This document shows, piece by piece, positions 9,101 to 16,812 of a stretch of DNA of 64,000 bases; position 1 is the stretch's first letter; each line of letters starts with the position of its first letter. The notes under the pieces are model-generated. The model had not been told where the DNA came from, made no database searches, and worked only from the letters and a program-made list of their open reading frames with translations. The stretch is from contig JBJOOR010000005.1 in the NCBI GenBank assembly GCA_046051225.1, positions 62,001 to 126,000 on the forward strand. The letters are read 5' to 3'. The translations under genes were made by a program, and so were the position numbers. The DNA is from CAIODY01 sp046051225 (GTDB lineage Bacteria > Bacteroidota > Bacteroidia > Chitinophagales > CAIODY01).

Positions 9101-9561
9101 CCATCAGCGGCGATACCATGTCGGGTGTTATGACTGGTGTAGGTTTTATGGCATTGGCTGGTATTGTGGTAAAAAATGGTATCATCTTAATTGAATTTAT
9201 TGATGAGCTGAAAGCTCGTGGTCATCGTACTTTGGAGAGTGTAATTGAAGGTGGTGTAACTAGAATGACACCAGTATTATTAACTGCTTGCGCTGCCATT
9301 CTAGGATTGATTCCGTTGGCAATTGGCGTAAACATTGACTTTCCTGGTTTATTCACACACTTTAAACCAAATATTTGGTTGGGCGGTGATAGCGTTGTGT
9401 TCTGGGGGCCTTTGGCTTGGACAATCATCTATGGCTTGTTTGTAGCCACATTCCTTACTTTAATTGTAGCACCAACTATGTATGTGGTTAGATATAAATT
9501 GAAATTGAAACAACAACACAGGCAATTGAGAAAACGAATTGCAAAAGGAGAAAATGTTTAA
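6163..9561 (+). CDS. RND family efflux transporter permease
   Basis: Inner-membrane proton-driven pump of the AcrB/HAE superfamily, 1132 residues. The first transmembrane helix follows TNWSIKNRTAVYVMTLLLSV. A porter domain comes next (GASPTDIENTVTKPLEKKIK). The TM4 relay motif GIVVDDAIVVIENSHR, with the paired aspartates needed for proton transfer, is near residues 400-415. The second half repeats the fold, ending with ALAGIVVKNGIILIEFIDEL and TRMTPVLLTACAAILGL. It is somewhat longer than AcrB because of extra hydrophobic segments around residues 510-560. It completes the TetR-TolC-adaptor operon and is followed by a terminator. The substrate cannot be inferred. Confidence 0.95.
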   Translation: MKNGFPLTNWSIKNRTAVYVMTLLLSVAGIVTYIGLPKERFPDIVIPTVFVSTIYPGASPTDIENTVTKPLEKKIKSVSGVKKVTSSSQESISLITVEFNTGIEVAEAKQRIKDAVDKAKVDIPADAQKNQQVQEIDFSEMPCMNINLSGNYDATKLKQFADDLKDKIETNKEITRCDIIGALDREVKVNVDLYKSQSAYVSLSDIEAQLKYNNMSVSGGDVNVNNLRRTLRISGEFKTIEDIRNMTFKGGQGNVVRLGDIAEIEDGYKDRESYARLDHKPVITLNVIKRSGENLINAAEKIKASVADFQKNKFPKDLTVTYTADLSVQTQAQLNDLINTVILGFLFVTIVLMFFMGVENAFYVGLSVPLSSILAFLFLPGLGFSLNVIVLFAFLLALGIVVDDAIVVIENSHRIFNKHKNMNIMDAVKEAAGEVFWPVLTGTLVNVAPFFPLLFWPGIVGRFMYFLPMTLIITLFASLVVAFVINPVFAVSFMKRDHEYKKEGVGKYRKAFIFFGIVGILFLLGFFMNKSYTMLGLANFMFFIIILLLTVHYVLNPLIHRFQENFLPKLRNAYRSLVTWAVHNPGKVITGAVVLLVMSNVAFNMRHVKSEFFPSGDPNFVFVYAEMPIGTDVAVTDSVTKILEKKVYDVIGEKNPLVESVISNVAIGASSNPQNPDRTPQSHKAKITIAFKSAEERHGAHTEQILQAIRKNVSSLPGVKVIVDKEQNGPPTGKPVSIEISGENFDSLVAITARVKMDIENVSGIKNIEKLESDLILNKPELKVKVDINKAQREGLSVGQIAGALYQALNGNRDFAKYRDADDEIPIMVKLDKKYRNKPEDLLNLIIAFRDMTNGQFRQIPLSSVASIEFNNNFSGINRKNQKRMVTLGSNVLESDKANETNAELAEFLKNEKVPEGYEIRLGGAQEEQMETMMFLLKAFAAAIALMFLIIVVQFNSTSKPLIIFSTIVFSFIGVFFGYAISGDTMSGVMTGVGFMALAGIVVKNGIILIEFIDELKARGHRTLESVIEGGVTRMTPVLLTACAAILGLIPLAIGVNIDFPGLFTHFKPNIWLGGDSVVFWGPLAWTIIYGLFVATFLTLIVAPTMYVVRYKLKLKQQHRQLRKRIAKGENV

Positions 9562-9580
9562 ATAGATAATTTAAGTTAGA

Positions 9581-9609
9581 AAAAGGCAACCATCATTGGT
9601 TGCCTTTTT
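9581..9609 (+). terminator. Terminator of the RND efflux operon
   Basis: AAAAGGCAACC and GGTTGCCTTTTT pair perfectly around a 6-base loop and end in a T run, 20 bases after the permease stop codon. Confidence 0.85.
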
Positions 9610-9760
9610 ATTAGTTTTAAATGCAGTTTAGCTAATCATATTAATATCAAATAATTTCAAACCTTTTAATTGAAATTGTAATATTTGCCACAAATCACTA
9701 AATGCAATAATCTTTAAATTAAATTATTCGTTTGGCAAGATTGACTATTAAGAGTACATA

Positions 9761-9792
9761 AAAAAAGCCGATTCATTTGAATCGGCTTTTTT
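9761..9792 (-). terminator. Terminator after the small lipoprotein gene
   Basis: AAAAAAGCCGATTC (9761-9774) and GAATCGGCTTTTTT (9779-9792) form a perfect 14-base stem with a 4-base loop. It can act in either direction, but it directly follows the minus-strand gene ending at 9810. The stretch 9610-9760 between the two terminators shows nothing recognisable. Confidence 0.85.
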
Positions 9793-9809
9793 GTATTTCA
9801 ATAATTAAA

Positions 9810-10271
9810 TTATTTTTCAGAAGAAGCAGCAGAACCACCTTTTTTAATTTTAGCTAAACGAGCTGTAACAGTTACAGTTGTTTTAATGTACAATGGTAAT
9901 CCAAGAAATGGTTTTTCTACAACAGTTTCGAATTGAGGATAGAAAATAACATCATAACCTTTGTGGTCGCTCATTAAATTATATAAAGCATAACTTGCTG
10001 TAGGATTTTGAACTAACGCACCAATTACAGGAATTGAAACACTAGATACACCGCCTTGTACAGTGCCAGTAGTCTTTTTGAACAAACGAGAAAAATCGAA
10101 GCCTAAAATTTTAGATTGCGTTGCATCAGCGCTTAATTGTTCTGAAAATGTGAAATCAGTTTTGTAAAATTCAACATGAGAATTTGGTTCTCTCATCGAA
10201 ATGTTTGAAGCCGAGCAGCCTGCTAATGCAATAGATACAGCGGCAAATAAAATAAAGTAAATTCTTTTCAT
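9810..10271 (-). CDS. Putative lipoprotein, 153 aa
   Basis: A secreted lipoprotein of unknown function. The signal MKRIYFILFAAVSIALAGCS has a clean lipobox with Cys19. The mature part contains ILGFDFSRLFKKTTGTVQGG, then alternating strands with a Gly/Ser/Val-rich patch (VQGGVSSVSIPVIGALVQNP), and ends in a lysine-rich tail. It is monocistronic, with a promoter at 10320-10327 and its own terminator. It may belong to a small family of Bacteroidota envelope lipoproteins, but I cannot name it. No enzymatic motif is seen. Confidence 0.75.
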   Translation of the reverse strand: MKRIYFILFAAVSIALAGCSASNISMREPNSHVEFYKTDFTFSEQLSADATQSKILGFDFSRLFKKTTGTVQGGVSSVSIPVIGALVQNPTASYALYNLMSDHKGYDVIFYPQFETVVEKPFLGLPLYIKTTVTVTARLAKIKKGGSAASSEK

Positions 10272-10319
10272 AATTAATTAATGATTTTAGTTGTTTGATT
10301 TTTATTTTTGAATAGAACG

Positions 10320-10327
10320 CAAATGTA
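10320..10327 (-). promoter_or_regulatory. -7 element of the lipoprotein gene
   Basis: On the minus strand the octamer TACATTTG (TAnnTTTG) lies 48 bases upstream of the ATG at 10271. Confidence 0.5.
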
Positions 10328-10422
10328 CTATATACAACTTTGAAAAAAAATAGATTTTTACAAATATTGAACTTTATTTTTCTTTAATCGTTGTATTGCA
10401 ATCATTAAATCATTTCTACAAT

Positions 10423-10430
10423 TATATTTG
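10423..10430 (+). promoter_or_regulatory. Possible -7 element directly before mqnC
   Basis: TATATTTG fits TAnnTTTG and ends only 4 bases before the chosen ATG at 10435, so transcription from it would give a leaderless mRNA. A second candidate octamer, TATTTTTG at 10303-10310, would give a leader of about 120 bases. Confidence 0.4.
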
Positions 10431-10434
10431 CGCT

Positions 10435-11559
10435 ATGGAAATTAATAACTTATTAGATAAAGCCTCAAGGTTCGAATTTTTATCCGCCGAAGAAGGTGTG
10501 TTTTTATTTAATCATGCTCCAACTGCCGAACTAATGTTGGTAGCAAATGAATTACGTAAACAGCAAAAGCCTGATGGTAAAGTAACTTGGCAGATTGACA
10601 GAAATGTAAATACAACTAATGTATGTGTGGCAAATTGTAAATTCTGTAATTTTTTTCGAGTGCCTGGTCACCCTGAAAGTTATATTACCGATATTGAAAC
10701 TTATAAACGTAAAATAGAAGAAACCCTAAAATATGGCGGTGATCAGTTGCTGTTGCAAGGTGGGCATCATCCTGCATTGGGTATCGAATTTTATGAAAAT
10801 CTATTTAAAGAATTAAAACAACTTTATCCATCTTTAAAGCTGCATACCCTAGGACCACCTGAAATAGTGCATATTTCAACAGTTTCAAAACTTTCGTATA
10901 AAGAAACTTTAACAAGATTAAAAGCAGCAGGCATGAATTCATTGCCAGGTGCTGGTGCCGAAATATTAACTGATAGAGTAAGAAGATTAATTAGCAATGG
11001 TAAATGCTCATCGCAAGAATGGTTAGATGTGATGCACGAAGCTCATAAATTAAATATTACTACATCGGCCACTATGATGTTTGGGCATGTAGAAACGATT
11101 GAAGAACGCTTTGAACATTTAGTGAAATTAAGAGTAGTGCAAAGCCTTAAACCTGATAATGCAAAAGGATTTTTAGCTTTTATACCTTGGACATTTCAGG
11201 ATGTAGATACATTGCTTGCCGAAATAAAAGGCGTACACAATAAAACTACCGCCGATGAATATATTAGAATGATTGCCATGAGCAGAATCATGTTGCCTAA
11301 TGTAATTAATATTCAAGCATCGTGGCTTACAGTGGGTAAACAAGTGGCACAGTTGGCTTTACATGCTGGTGCAAACGATTTTGGGAGTATTATGATTGAA
11401 GAAAATGTAGTAAGTGCTGCTGGTGCACCACATCGGTTCACTTATAAAACGATTCAACAATCTATACGTGATGCAGGTTTCGAGCCACAATTAAGAAATC
11501 AGCAATATGAATATCGTGAAATACCTGCTACCATTCAAGAGCAAGTGATTAACTATTAA
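10435..11559 (+). CDS. mqnC: Cyclic dehypoxanthinyl futalosine synthase (radical SAM)
   Basis: Radical SAM enzyme that cyclises dehypoxanthine futalosine in the futalosine route to menaquinone. The iron-sulfur motif CVANCKFC (Cys64, Cys68, Cys71) lies in the family context NTTNVCVANCKFCNFFR. GGDQLLLQGGHHPALGIEFY and NSLPGAGAEILTDRVR are family-specific, as is SATMMFGHVETIEERFEHL. The sister enzymes MqnE and CofH differ in these segments. An in-frame upstream TTG at 10396 would add 13 residues, but the ATG at 10435 (MEINNLLDKA) matches the usual N-terminus and gives 374 aa. It stands alone with no other mqn gene in the window. It implies menaquinone-based respiration. Confidence 0.92.
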   Translation: MEINNLLDKASRFEFLSAEEGVFLFNHAPTAELMLVANELRKQQKPDGKVTWQIDRNVNTTNVCVANCKFCNFFRVPGHPESYITDIETYKRKIEETLKYGGDQLLLQGGHHPALGIEFYENLFKELKQLYPSLKLHTLGPPEIVHISTVSKLSYKETLTRLKAAGMNSLPGAGAEILTDRVRRLISNGKCSSQEWLDVMHEAHKLNITTSATMMFGHVETIEERFEHLVKLRVVQSLKPDNAKGFLAFIPWTFQDVDTLLAEIKGVHNKTTADEYIRMIAMSRIMLPNVINIQASWLTVGKQVAQLALHAGANDFGSIMIEENVVSAAGAPHRFTYKTIQQSIRDAGFEPQLRNQQYEYREIPATIQEQVINY

Positions 11560-11589
11560 TTTTTTTGTAAAAAATCTTACAAATAATTT

Positions 11590-11623
11590 ACTCTTCAAAA
11601 GGTTAAAGTACTTTTTGAGGAGT
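11590..11623 (+). terminator. Probable terminator of mqnC
   Basis: ACTCTTCAAAAGGT (11590-11603) can pair with ACTTTTTGAGGAGT (11610-11623); the two differences from perfect pairing are G-U wobbles. A weak T-rich tail follows. Confidence 0.55.
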
Positions 11624-11669
11624 TGTTATTTTATACATGGTTCTGCTCATTTTCTTTTCATCACTTTCT

Positions 11670-11677
11670 TATATTTG
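11670..11677 (+). promoter_or_regulatory. Bacteroidota -7 element of valS
   Basis: TATATTTG matches TAnnTTTG and lies 46 bases upstream of the valS ATG; T-rich sequence occupies the -33 position. Confidence 0.55.
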
Positions 11678-11723
11678 CCCAGCTTTTTATAAAATTATAA
11701 TTCGATAATCATTTATATACACA

Positions 11724-14384
11724 ATGGAATTACCAACAAAATATAGTCCTACAAGCGTTGAAGACAAATGGTTTTCGCATTGGATGAGCAAGCAATATTT
11801 TAAATCAACACCCGATAATCGTGAAGCATTTACAATTGTAATTCCACCACCAAACGTAACAGGAGTGCTGCACATGGGGCATACTTTGAATGAAACGATT
11901 CAAGATATTTTGATTCGTCATGCACGTATGACGGGCAAAAATGCTTGTTGGGTGCCTGGAACCGACCATGCAAGTATTGCTACAGAAGCTAAGGTCGTGG
12001 CAATGTTAAAAGAACGTGGCATTGATAAAAAAGATTTAAGTAGAGAAGAATTTTTGAAATACGCTTTTGAATGGAAAGATAAATATGGTGGAATCATTAT
12101 TCATCAGTTGGAAAAATTAGGTTGTAGTTGTGATTATGATAGAACTAGTTTTACAATGGACGACCATTATTATAAAGCGGTAATAAAAGTATTCGTTGAT
12201 TTACATAATAAAGGCTTGATATACCGTGGTGCAAGAATGATTAATTGGGATCCATCGGCATTAACCGCTTTGAGTGATGAAGAAGTAGAATACAAAGAAG
12301 TACAAAGCAAATTGTATTATGTAAAATATCGTTTAGAAATCCTCAATACTGATGACTCAAAACTGAAAACTGAAGAATATATTACGGTGGCTACCACTCG
12401 TCCTGAAACTATTCTTGGAGATGTTGCCATTTGCTGTAATCCAGAAGATGAACGCTATTCACATTTGAAAGGCGCATCGGCTTATGTTCCATTAATCAAC
12501 AGAAAAATTCCAATTATTTTTGATGAATATGTAGATAAAGAATTTGGAACAGGTTGTTTAAAGATAACGCCAGCGCATGATTTGGCAGATTACAATATTG
12601 GGTTAAAACATAATTTACCCATCATTGATACTTTAAATCCTAATGGAACTTTAAGTGAAGCAGCAGGATTGTTTGTGGGTGATGATAGATTTGTTGCTCG
12701 AAAAAAAATGGCAAAAGCTTTAGTAGAAGCTGGTTTGTTGGCTAAAGAAGAAGATATAAAAAACAAAAACGGATTTAGCCAACGTACAAATGCAGTGGTA
12801 GAGCCACGTATCAGCACACAATGGTTTTTGAAAATGGCTGATATGAGTAAACCAACTATCAATGCACAAGCCACAGGCGATGTAAAATTCTATCCCGATA
12901 AATTTGATAATACCTTCAAATATTGGATGGAGAATATTAAGGATTGGTGTATCAGCCGTCAATTGTGGTGGGGACAACAAATTCCTGCATACTATACGCC
13001 TGATGGAACTTATGCTGTTGCTGAATCTAAAGAAGAAGCATTTAAAAAATTGCAAATTGCAAATTCGAAATTACAAATTGAAGACATCAAACAAGACGAA
13101 GATGTATTAGATACTTGGTTCTCATCGTGGTTGTGGCCAATAGAAGTATTTAATGGAATTACAGAGCCCGACAACAAAGAAATAAATTATTATTACCCTA
13201 CTAATGTTTTAGTAACTGGTCAAGATATTATTTTCTTCTGGGTAGCTCGTATGATGATGGCTGGGTTTGAATACAAGAACGAAAGACCATTTGCTGATGT
13301 TTATTTTACAGGGATGGTACGTGATAAACAAGGCAGAAAAATGAGTAAGAGCCTTGGCAATTCGCCTGAATTATTAGGCTTGATTGAGCAGTTTGGAGCC
13401 GATGCAGTTCGCTTTGGTATCATGATTTCTTCGCCAGCAGGCAATGATTTATTGTTTGATGAAAGTAGCTGCGAACAAGGAAGAAATTTTGCCAATAAAG
13501 TTTGGAATGCTTTACGATTAATAAAAGGTTGGACGGTTGAAAGCAGCAATCAGTCATCAGTTAACAGCAATCAGTTTGCAATAGATTGGTTTGAAAATAG
13601 ATTGAAAAAAGTGAAAGAAGAATATCATCAACAAATTAATTCGTATCGATTGAATGAAGCCTTGTTAGGCATTTATGGCTTGATATGGGACGATTTCTGT
13701 GCTTGGTATTTAGAGTGGATTAAACCTGAATTTGTAGATGGTAAATCAATGCCCATCGATGAAGCAACTTACAATGCAACGATTCATTTCTTTGAAGAAT
13801 TAATGCATTTATTGCATCCATTTATGCCATTCTGCTCTGAAGAATTTTATCATACAGTAAGAGAGCAAAATGATGATTTAGCAGTAAAACAATTTGTTGA
13901 TTTAGACAAAGCCGATGAAACTATTTTAGCACAAGGCGAATTGCTGAAACAAATTGTTTCTTCTATCCGTGATGCAAAAAATAAAAACCAATTGAAGCCA
14001 AAAGAAATGTTGCCTTTATCTATTCAAACTAAGGATGAAAAAGCATTTGCTTCTATTTCTTCAACACTTTCTAAATCAGCTAATCTTTCTGCTATTTCGT
14101 TTACTGATGAAACTGTAAAAGATGCCATAGTCTTTGTGGTTGGGCAACATAGTTTTTATTTGCAAGCTGGTAATTTGGTGAACAAATCAGCACAAAAAGA
14201 AGAACTGGAAAAAGAATTAAATTACTTGCAAGGCTTTTTAAAATCGGTTGAAACAAAATTGAGCAACGAAAAATTTGTTGCCAATGCAAAGCCCGAATTA
14301 GTAGCTATCGAAAAGAAAAAACAAGCCGATGCCGAATCGAAAATAAAATCTATTAAAGAAAGTTTGGTGGGGTTAACCGATTAA
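11724..14384 (+). CDS. valS: Valyl-tRNA synthetase
   Basis: Charges tRNA-Val; class I synthetase of 886 residues. The HIGH-type motif is HMGH at residues 50-53 (PPPNVTGVLHMGHTLN) and the KMSKS loop is at residues 539-543. The editing domain shows VATTRPETILGDVA. WFSSWLWP and FWVARMMMAG mark the catalytic core, and a C-terminal coiled coil (residues about 825-880) ends the protein. Three segments look like short repeats inserted in frame: NTDDSKLKTEEY near residue 208, KLQIANSKLQIED near 443, and SSNQSSVNSNQF near 607. All three fall where family members vary in length, so the enzyme is presumably active. It has its own promoter and is followed by a gap with a relic gene. Confidence 0.96.
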   Translation: MELPTKYSPTSVEDKWFSHWMSKQYFKSTPDNREAFTIVIPPPNVTGVLHMGHTLNETIQDILIRHARMTGKNACWVPGTDHASIATEAKVVAMLKERGIDKKDLSREEFLKYAFEWKDKYGGIIIHQLEKLGCSCDYDRTSFTMDDHYYKAVIKVFVDLHNKGLIYRGARMINWDPSALTALSDEEVEYKEVQSKLYYVKYRLEILNTDDSKLKTEEYITVATTRPETILGDVAICCNPEDERYSHLKGASAYVPLINRKIPIIFDEYVDKEFGTGCLKITPAHDLADYNIGLKHNLPIIDTLNPNGTLSEAAGLFVGDDRFVARKKMAKALVEAGLLAKEEDIKNKNGFSQRTNAVVEPRISTQWFLKMADMSKPTINAQATGDVKFYPDKFDNTFKYWMENIKDWCISRQLWWGQQIPAYYTPDGTYAVAESKEEAFKKLQIANSKLQIEDIKQDEDVLDTWFSSWLWPIEVFNGITEPDNKEINYYYPTNVLVTGQDIIFFWVARMMMAGFEYKNERPFADVYFTGMVRDKQGRKMSKSLGNSPELLGLIEQFGADAVRFGIMISSPAGNDLLFDESSCEQGRNFANKVWNALRLIKGWTVESSNQSSVNSNQFAIDWFENRLKKVKEEYHQQINSYRLNEALLGIYGLIWDDFCAWYLEWIKPEFVDGKSMPIDEATYNATIHFFEELMHLLHPFMPFCSEEFYHTVREQNDDLAVKQFVDLDKADETILAQGELLKQIVSSIRDAKNKNQLKPKEMLPLSIQTKDEKAFASISSTLSKSANLSAISFTDETVKDAIVFVVGQHSFYLQAGNLVNKSAQKEELEKELNYLQGFLKSVETKLSNEKFVANAKPELVAIEKKKQADAESKIKSIKESLVGLTD
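13050..13080. repeat. Repeat-derived in-frame segment in valS (second of three)
   Basis: Here the coding DNA is a reiteration of units such as ttgcaaattgcaaattcg, spelling KLQIANSKLQI. It lies just before the conserved DEDVLDTWFSSWLWP block. The other two sites are 12345-12380 (ctgaaaactgaa units) and 13544-13574. The last resembles the right arm of the IVS-like element at 6110-6144 (19 of 24 positions by eye). Confidence 0.55.
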
Positions 14385-14414
14385 AAAAATTAAACTCCTA
14401 ACTGATTTTTAGCA

Positions 14415-14540
14415 TTAATTTAATTCTTGCAAAAATTTCTGTTCCTGCTGATTTTGCACAAGTGATTGGATGATTTTATAAATAGCTTCCGCTGTTGGAC
14501 TTCGCCATTGATTGCGACTGCAAATGAAAAGGAAGTTTAT
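14415..14540 (-). pseudogene. Relic of a protein-tyrosine-phosphatase-like gene
   Basis: The minus strand here encodes INFLFICSRNQWRSPTAEAI, the start of a low-molecular-weight PTP-like protein: its P-loop CSRNQWRS fits C-x5-R-S and is followed by PTAE. About 20 further codons (YK, then IIQSLVQNQQEQKFLQELN) and a stop follow that do not continue the phosphatase fold. There is no start codon, since a TAA lies directly upstream in frame. The frame begins right behind the stop codon of the gene at 14537-15577, which suggests that an insertion or deletion removed the rest. Confidence 0.6.
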
Positions 14541-15577
14541 TTATTTTCGATATAAGTAACTTCTTTTTCTGTTAATAATTCTCCATTTCTGTAATTTATT
14601 CTATAGAGATACCAAATGTTGGGAGATGAACTTTCATAAATAGCTCTACCTATTATTCCAAACATCATTTGAGCTGCAAATGCTCCTCCTTGATTAACTC
14701 TTTTATCTCCTTTCGCTGTGATGAAAAAATTATTATTTTTGAATTCTGCAGGAAAAAAATTCTCCCCATTCGACACATAGATTTTCCCTTTATAGCATAT
14801 TGCGTAAATCGAATCTTCTGCTTCAACTATGAAATCAATTTTCCCATTTTTCTTTAAATAATAAAATCTTGATTTTTTTTCATCATAAGTTATACTAGAA
14901 GAACTTGTTGGCTTATTCATCTTTAATGAATTCCACGAATTGAAGAAACCGTCATTGTATTTAGTAGTATTGTAAATTGGGATAGTTTTTTTTTGAATGC
15001 TATCAAACTTTATGATGTTGCTCAAACTATAAGATTGTTTACCGATTAAATTTTCTTTAGAAATTGACTGATTTAAAAGAAACAAATTATCTCCAATTTT
15101 ACGAAGCAATTTATTGGTAACATCCATTGCCCTTACTTGAAATAATGTATCTATTTGCTTAAGCAATACATATCCATTATTGCTTTTAAGAAAATAATCT
15201 GCATTATATTTAAAAAATCCTTTTTCACTCATGCCTCCCGTCTGTTCAGCAATACGAAAAAAATTCAATCGAATAATCAATTCTTCGTTTATTAAACTTG
15301 GATTAATAGAATCAAGAATTTTTTTGTTTAAAAAATTTTCTAAATCTTTTTCTATTCCATTTTGGAAAAAAACAGGAGTGTATTTATTAAATGCCCCTTT
15401 TTGAATAAAGCCGAAATCTGATTGTTCTATGCGATTGTCAATAACAGTTGTTTTGAAAATAAAACTAGACGTTTTAGGTAATTCTGTTTCTAAGACAATG
15501 GGCTCTTGAGCAAATACAGAAGAATACATTAAATAATTAAATACTATTGACAGTAAAATAATTTTTGTAGGTTTCAT
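14537..15577 (-). CDS. Secreted hypothetical protein, 346 aa
   Basis: A 346-residue exported protein of unknown function. Residues 1-24 form a signal peptide (MKPTKIILLSIVFNYLMYSS, then VFAQ). The mature part is rich in Asn, Lys, Phe and Ile, without cysteine pairs or recognisable catalytic motifs. A C-terminal part (GGAFAAQMMFGIIGRAIYES) contains a short hydrophobic stretch and is followed by an IWYLYRINYRNGEL strand segment. It is the last gene downstream of the split carB block, on the same strand and 45 bases from it. It overlaps the phosphatase relic by 3 bases at its stop codon. Confidence 0.75.
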   Translation of the reverse strand: MKPTKIILLSIVFNYLMYSSVFAQEPIVLETELPKTSSFIFKTTVIDNRIEQSDFGFIQKGAFNKYTPVFFQNGIEKDLENFLNKKILDSINPSLINEELIIRLNFFRIAEQTGGMSEKGFFKYNADYFLKSNNGYVLLKQIDTLFQVRAMDVTNKLLRKIGDNLFLLNQSISKENLIGKQSYSLSNIIKFDSIQKKTIPIYNTTKYNDGFFNSWNSLKMNKPTSSSSITYDEKKSRFYYLKKNGKIDFIVEAEDSIYAICYKGKIYVSNGENFFPAEFKNNNFFITAKGDKRVNQGGAFAAQMMFGIIGRAIYESSSPNIWYLYRINYRNGELLTEKEVTYIENK

Positions 15578-15621
15578 TTTTTTTAATGTGTATTTGATTA
15601 TAACAAAAATAAAAAATAGAA

Positions 15622-16800
15622 TTACTTACTCAAATGCATACTTCTTTCTTTATACAACGTACGGAAATAAGGGTCACGTAAGTCTTTAATAAAGCGGATT
15701 GCTTCGCCAGTTGATTTCATTTCAGGGCCTAATTCTTTGTTCACACCAGGAAATTTATCGAAAGAAAAAACAGGTTCTTTTATGGCATAACCTTGCAAGT
15801 TGGGTACGTAATTAAAATCGGTAACTTTCTTTTCGCCCAACATCACTTTAGTAGCCATATTCAAATATGGAATCTGATAAGCTTTAGCAATGAAAGGCGT
15901 TGTACGGCTGGCACGTGGGTTGGCTTCAATCACATACACTTTACCATCTTTAATGGCAAACTGAATATTTATCAAGCCTTTTATCTGCAATTTCATTGCA
16001 ATTTTTTTGGCGTAATCTTTCATTTCAACAATCACCAATGGCGATAAATTGAATGGTGGCAACACGGCATTGCTATCGCCACTATGAATGCCTGCTGGTT
16101 CAATATGTTCCATTATTCCCATCACATGAAAATTCTCTCCATCGCAAATACCATCAATTTCTGCTTCTTGACAACGGTCTAAGAAATGGTCAATTAAAAT
16201 GGTATTATCAGGTAAATGTTTCAATAAACTCAATACACCATTTTCCAATTCATCATCATTTATCACAATTCGCATACGCTGCCCACCCAACACATAACTC
16301 GGGCGAACCAACACCGGATAACCAATTTTATTTGCCACAGCCATGGCTTCATCAGCAGTGTGGGCTGTGCCATATTCAGGATACGGAATATTCATTTCTT
16401 TTAGCAAATCGCTGAAACGACCACGGTCTTCGGCAATATCCATACTATCGAATGAAGTGCCGATGATTTTAATTCCTTTTTCAGTTAAGCGTTTAGCCAG
16501 TTTCAAAGCAGTTTGTCCGCCTAATTGAACAATCACACCTTCAGGTTTTTCATGTTCAATAATTTCCCATAAATGTTCCCAAAACACTGGCTCGAAATAC
16601 AATTTATCCGCCATGTCGAAATCGGTACTTACCGTTTCAGGATTGCAGTTAATCATGATGGCTTCATGACCACATTCTTTAATTGCCTGCAAACCATGTG
16701 TGCAGCAATAATCAAACTCAATGCCTTGCCCGATGCGGTTGGGACCACTGCCTAATACGATGTATTTTTTCTTGTCGCTTCTGATTGATTCGTTGTACAT
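15622..16800 (-). CDS. carB: Carbamoyl-phosphate synthase large subunit, C-terminal half
   Basis: The second ATP-grasp half of CarB, which phosphorylates carbamate to carbamoyl phosphate for pyrimidine and arginine synthesis. The 392 residues open with YIVLGSGPNRIGQGIEFDYC, the canonical start of the C half, preceded by MYNESIRSDKKK from the inter-domain linker. VIVQLGGQTALKLAKRL, RPSYVLGGQRM and IEANPRASRTTPF are all intact. It ends RDPYFRTLYKERSMHLSK without the MGS-like allosteric domain, a short form I believe is usual in Bacteroidota. The N half is a separate ORF at 18759-20405, with three genes between. Whether the halves assemble as separate subunits, as split CarB does in some archaea and Aquifex, is inference. 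Confidence 0.9.
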   Translation of the reverse strand: MYNESIRSDKKKYIVLGSGPNRIGQGIEFDYCCTHGLQAIKECGHEAIMINCNPETVSTDFDMADKLYFEPVFWEHLWEIIEHEKPEGVIVQLGGQTALKLAKRLTEKGIKIIGTSFDSMDIAEDRGRFSDLLKEMNIPYPEYGTAHTADEAMAVANKIGYPVLVRPSYVLGGQRMRIVINDDELENGVLSLLKHLPDNTILIDHFLDRCQEAEIDGICDGENFHVMGIMEHIEPAGIHSGDSNAVLPPFNLSPLVIVEMKDYAKKIAMKLQIKGLINIQFAIKDGKVYVIEANPRASRTTPFIAKAYQIPYLNMATKVMLGEKKVTDFNYVPNLQGYAIKEPVFSFDKFPGVNKELGPEMKSTGEAIRFIKDLRDPYFRTLYKERSMHLSK

Positions 16801-16812
16801 GTTTTTATTTTT

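Noticed and set aside
15622..16800. CarB C half as a truncated pseudogene lacking the MGS domain
   Set aside because: Bacteroidota CarB proteins, as I recall, commonly end near this point, and all catalytic motifs are intact; only the split from the N half is unusual.
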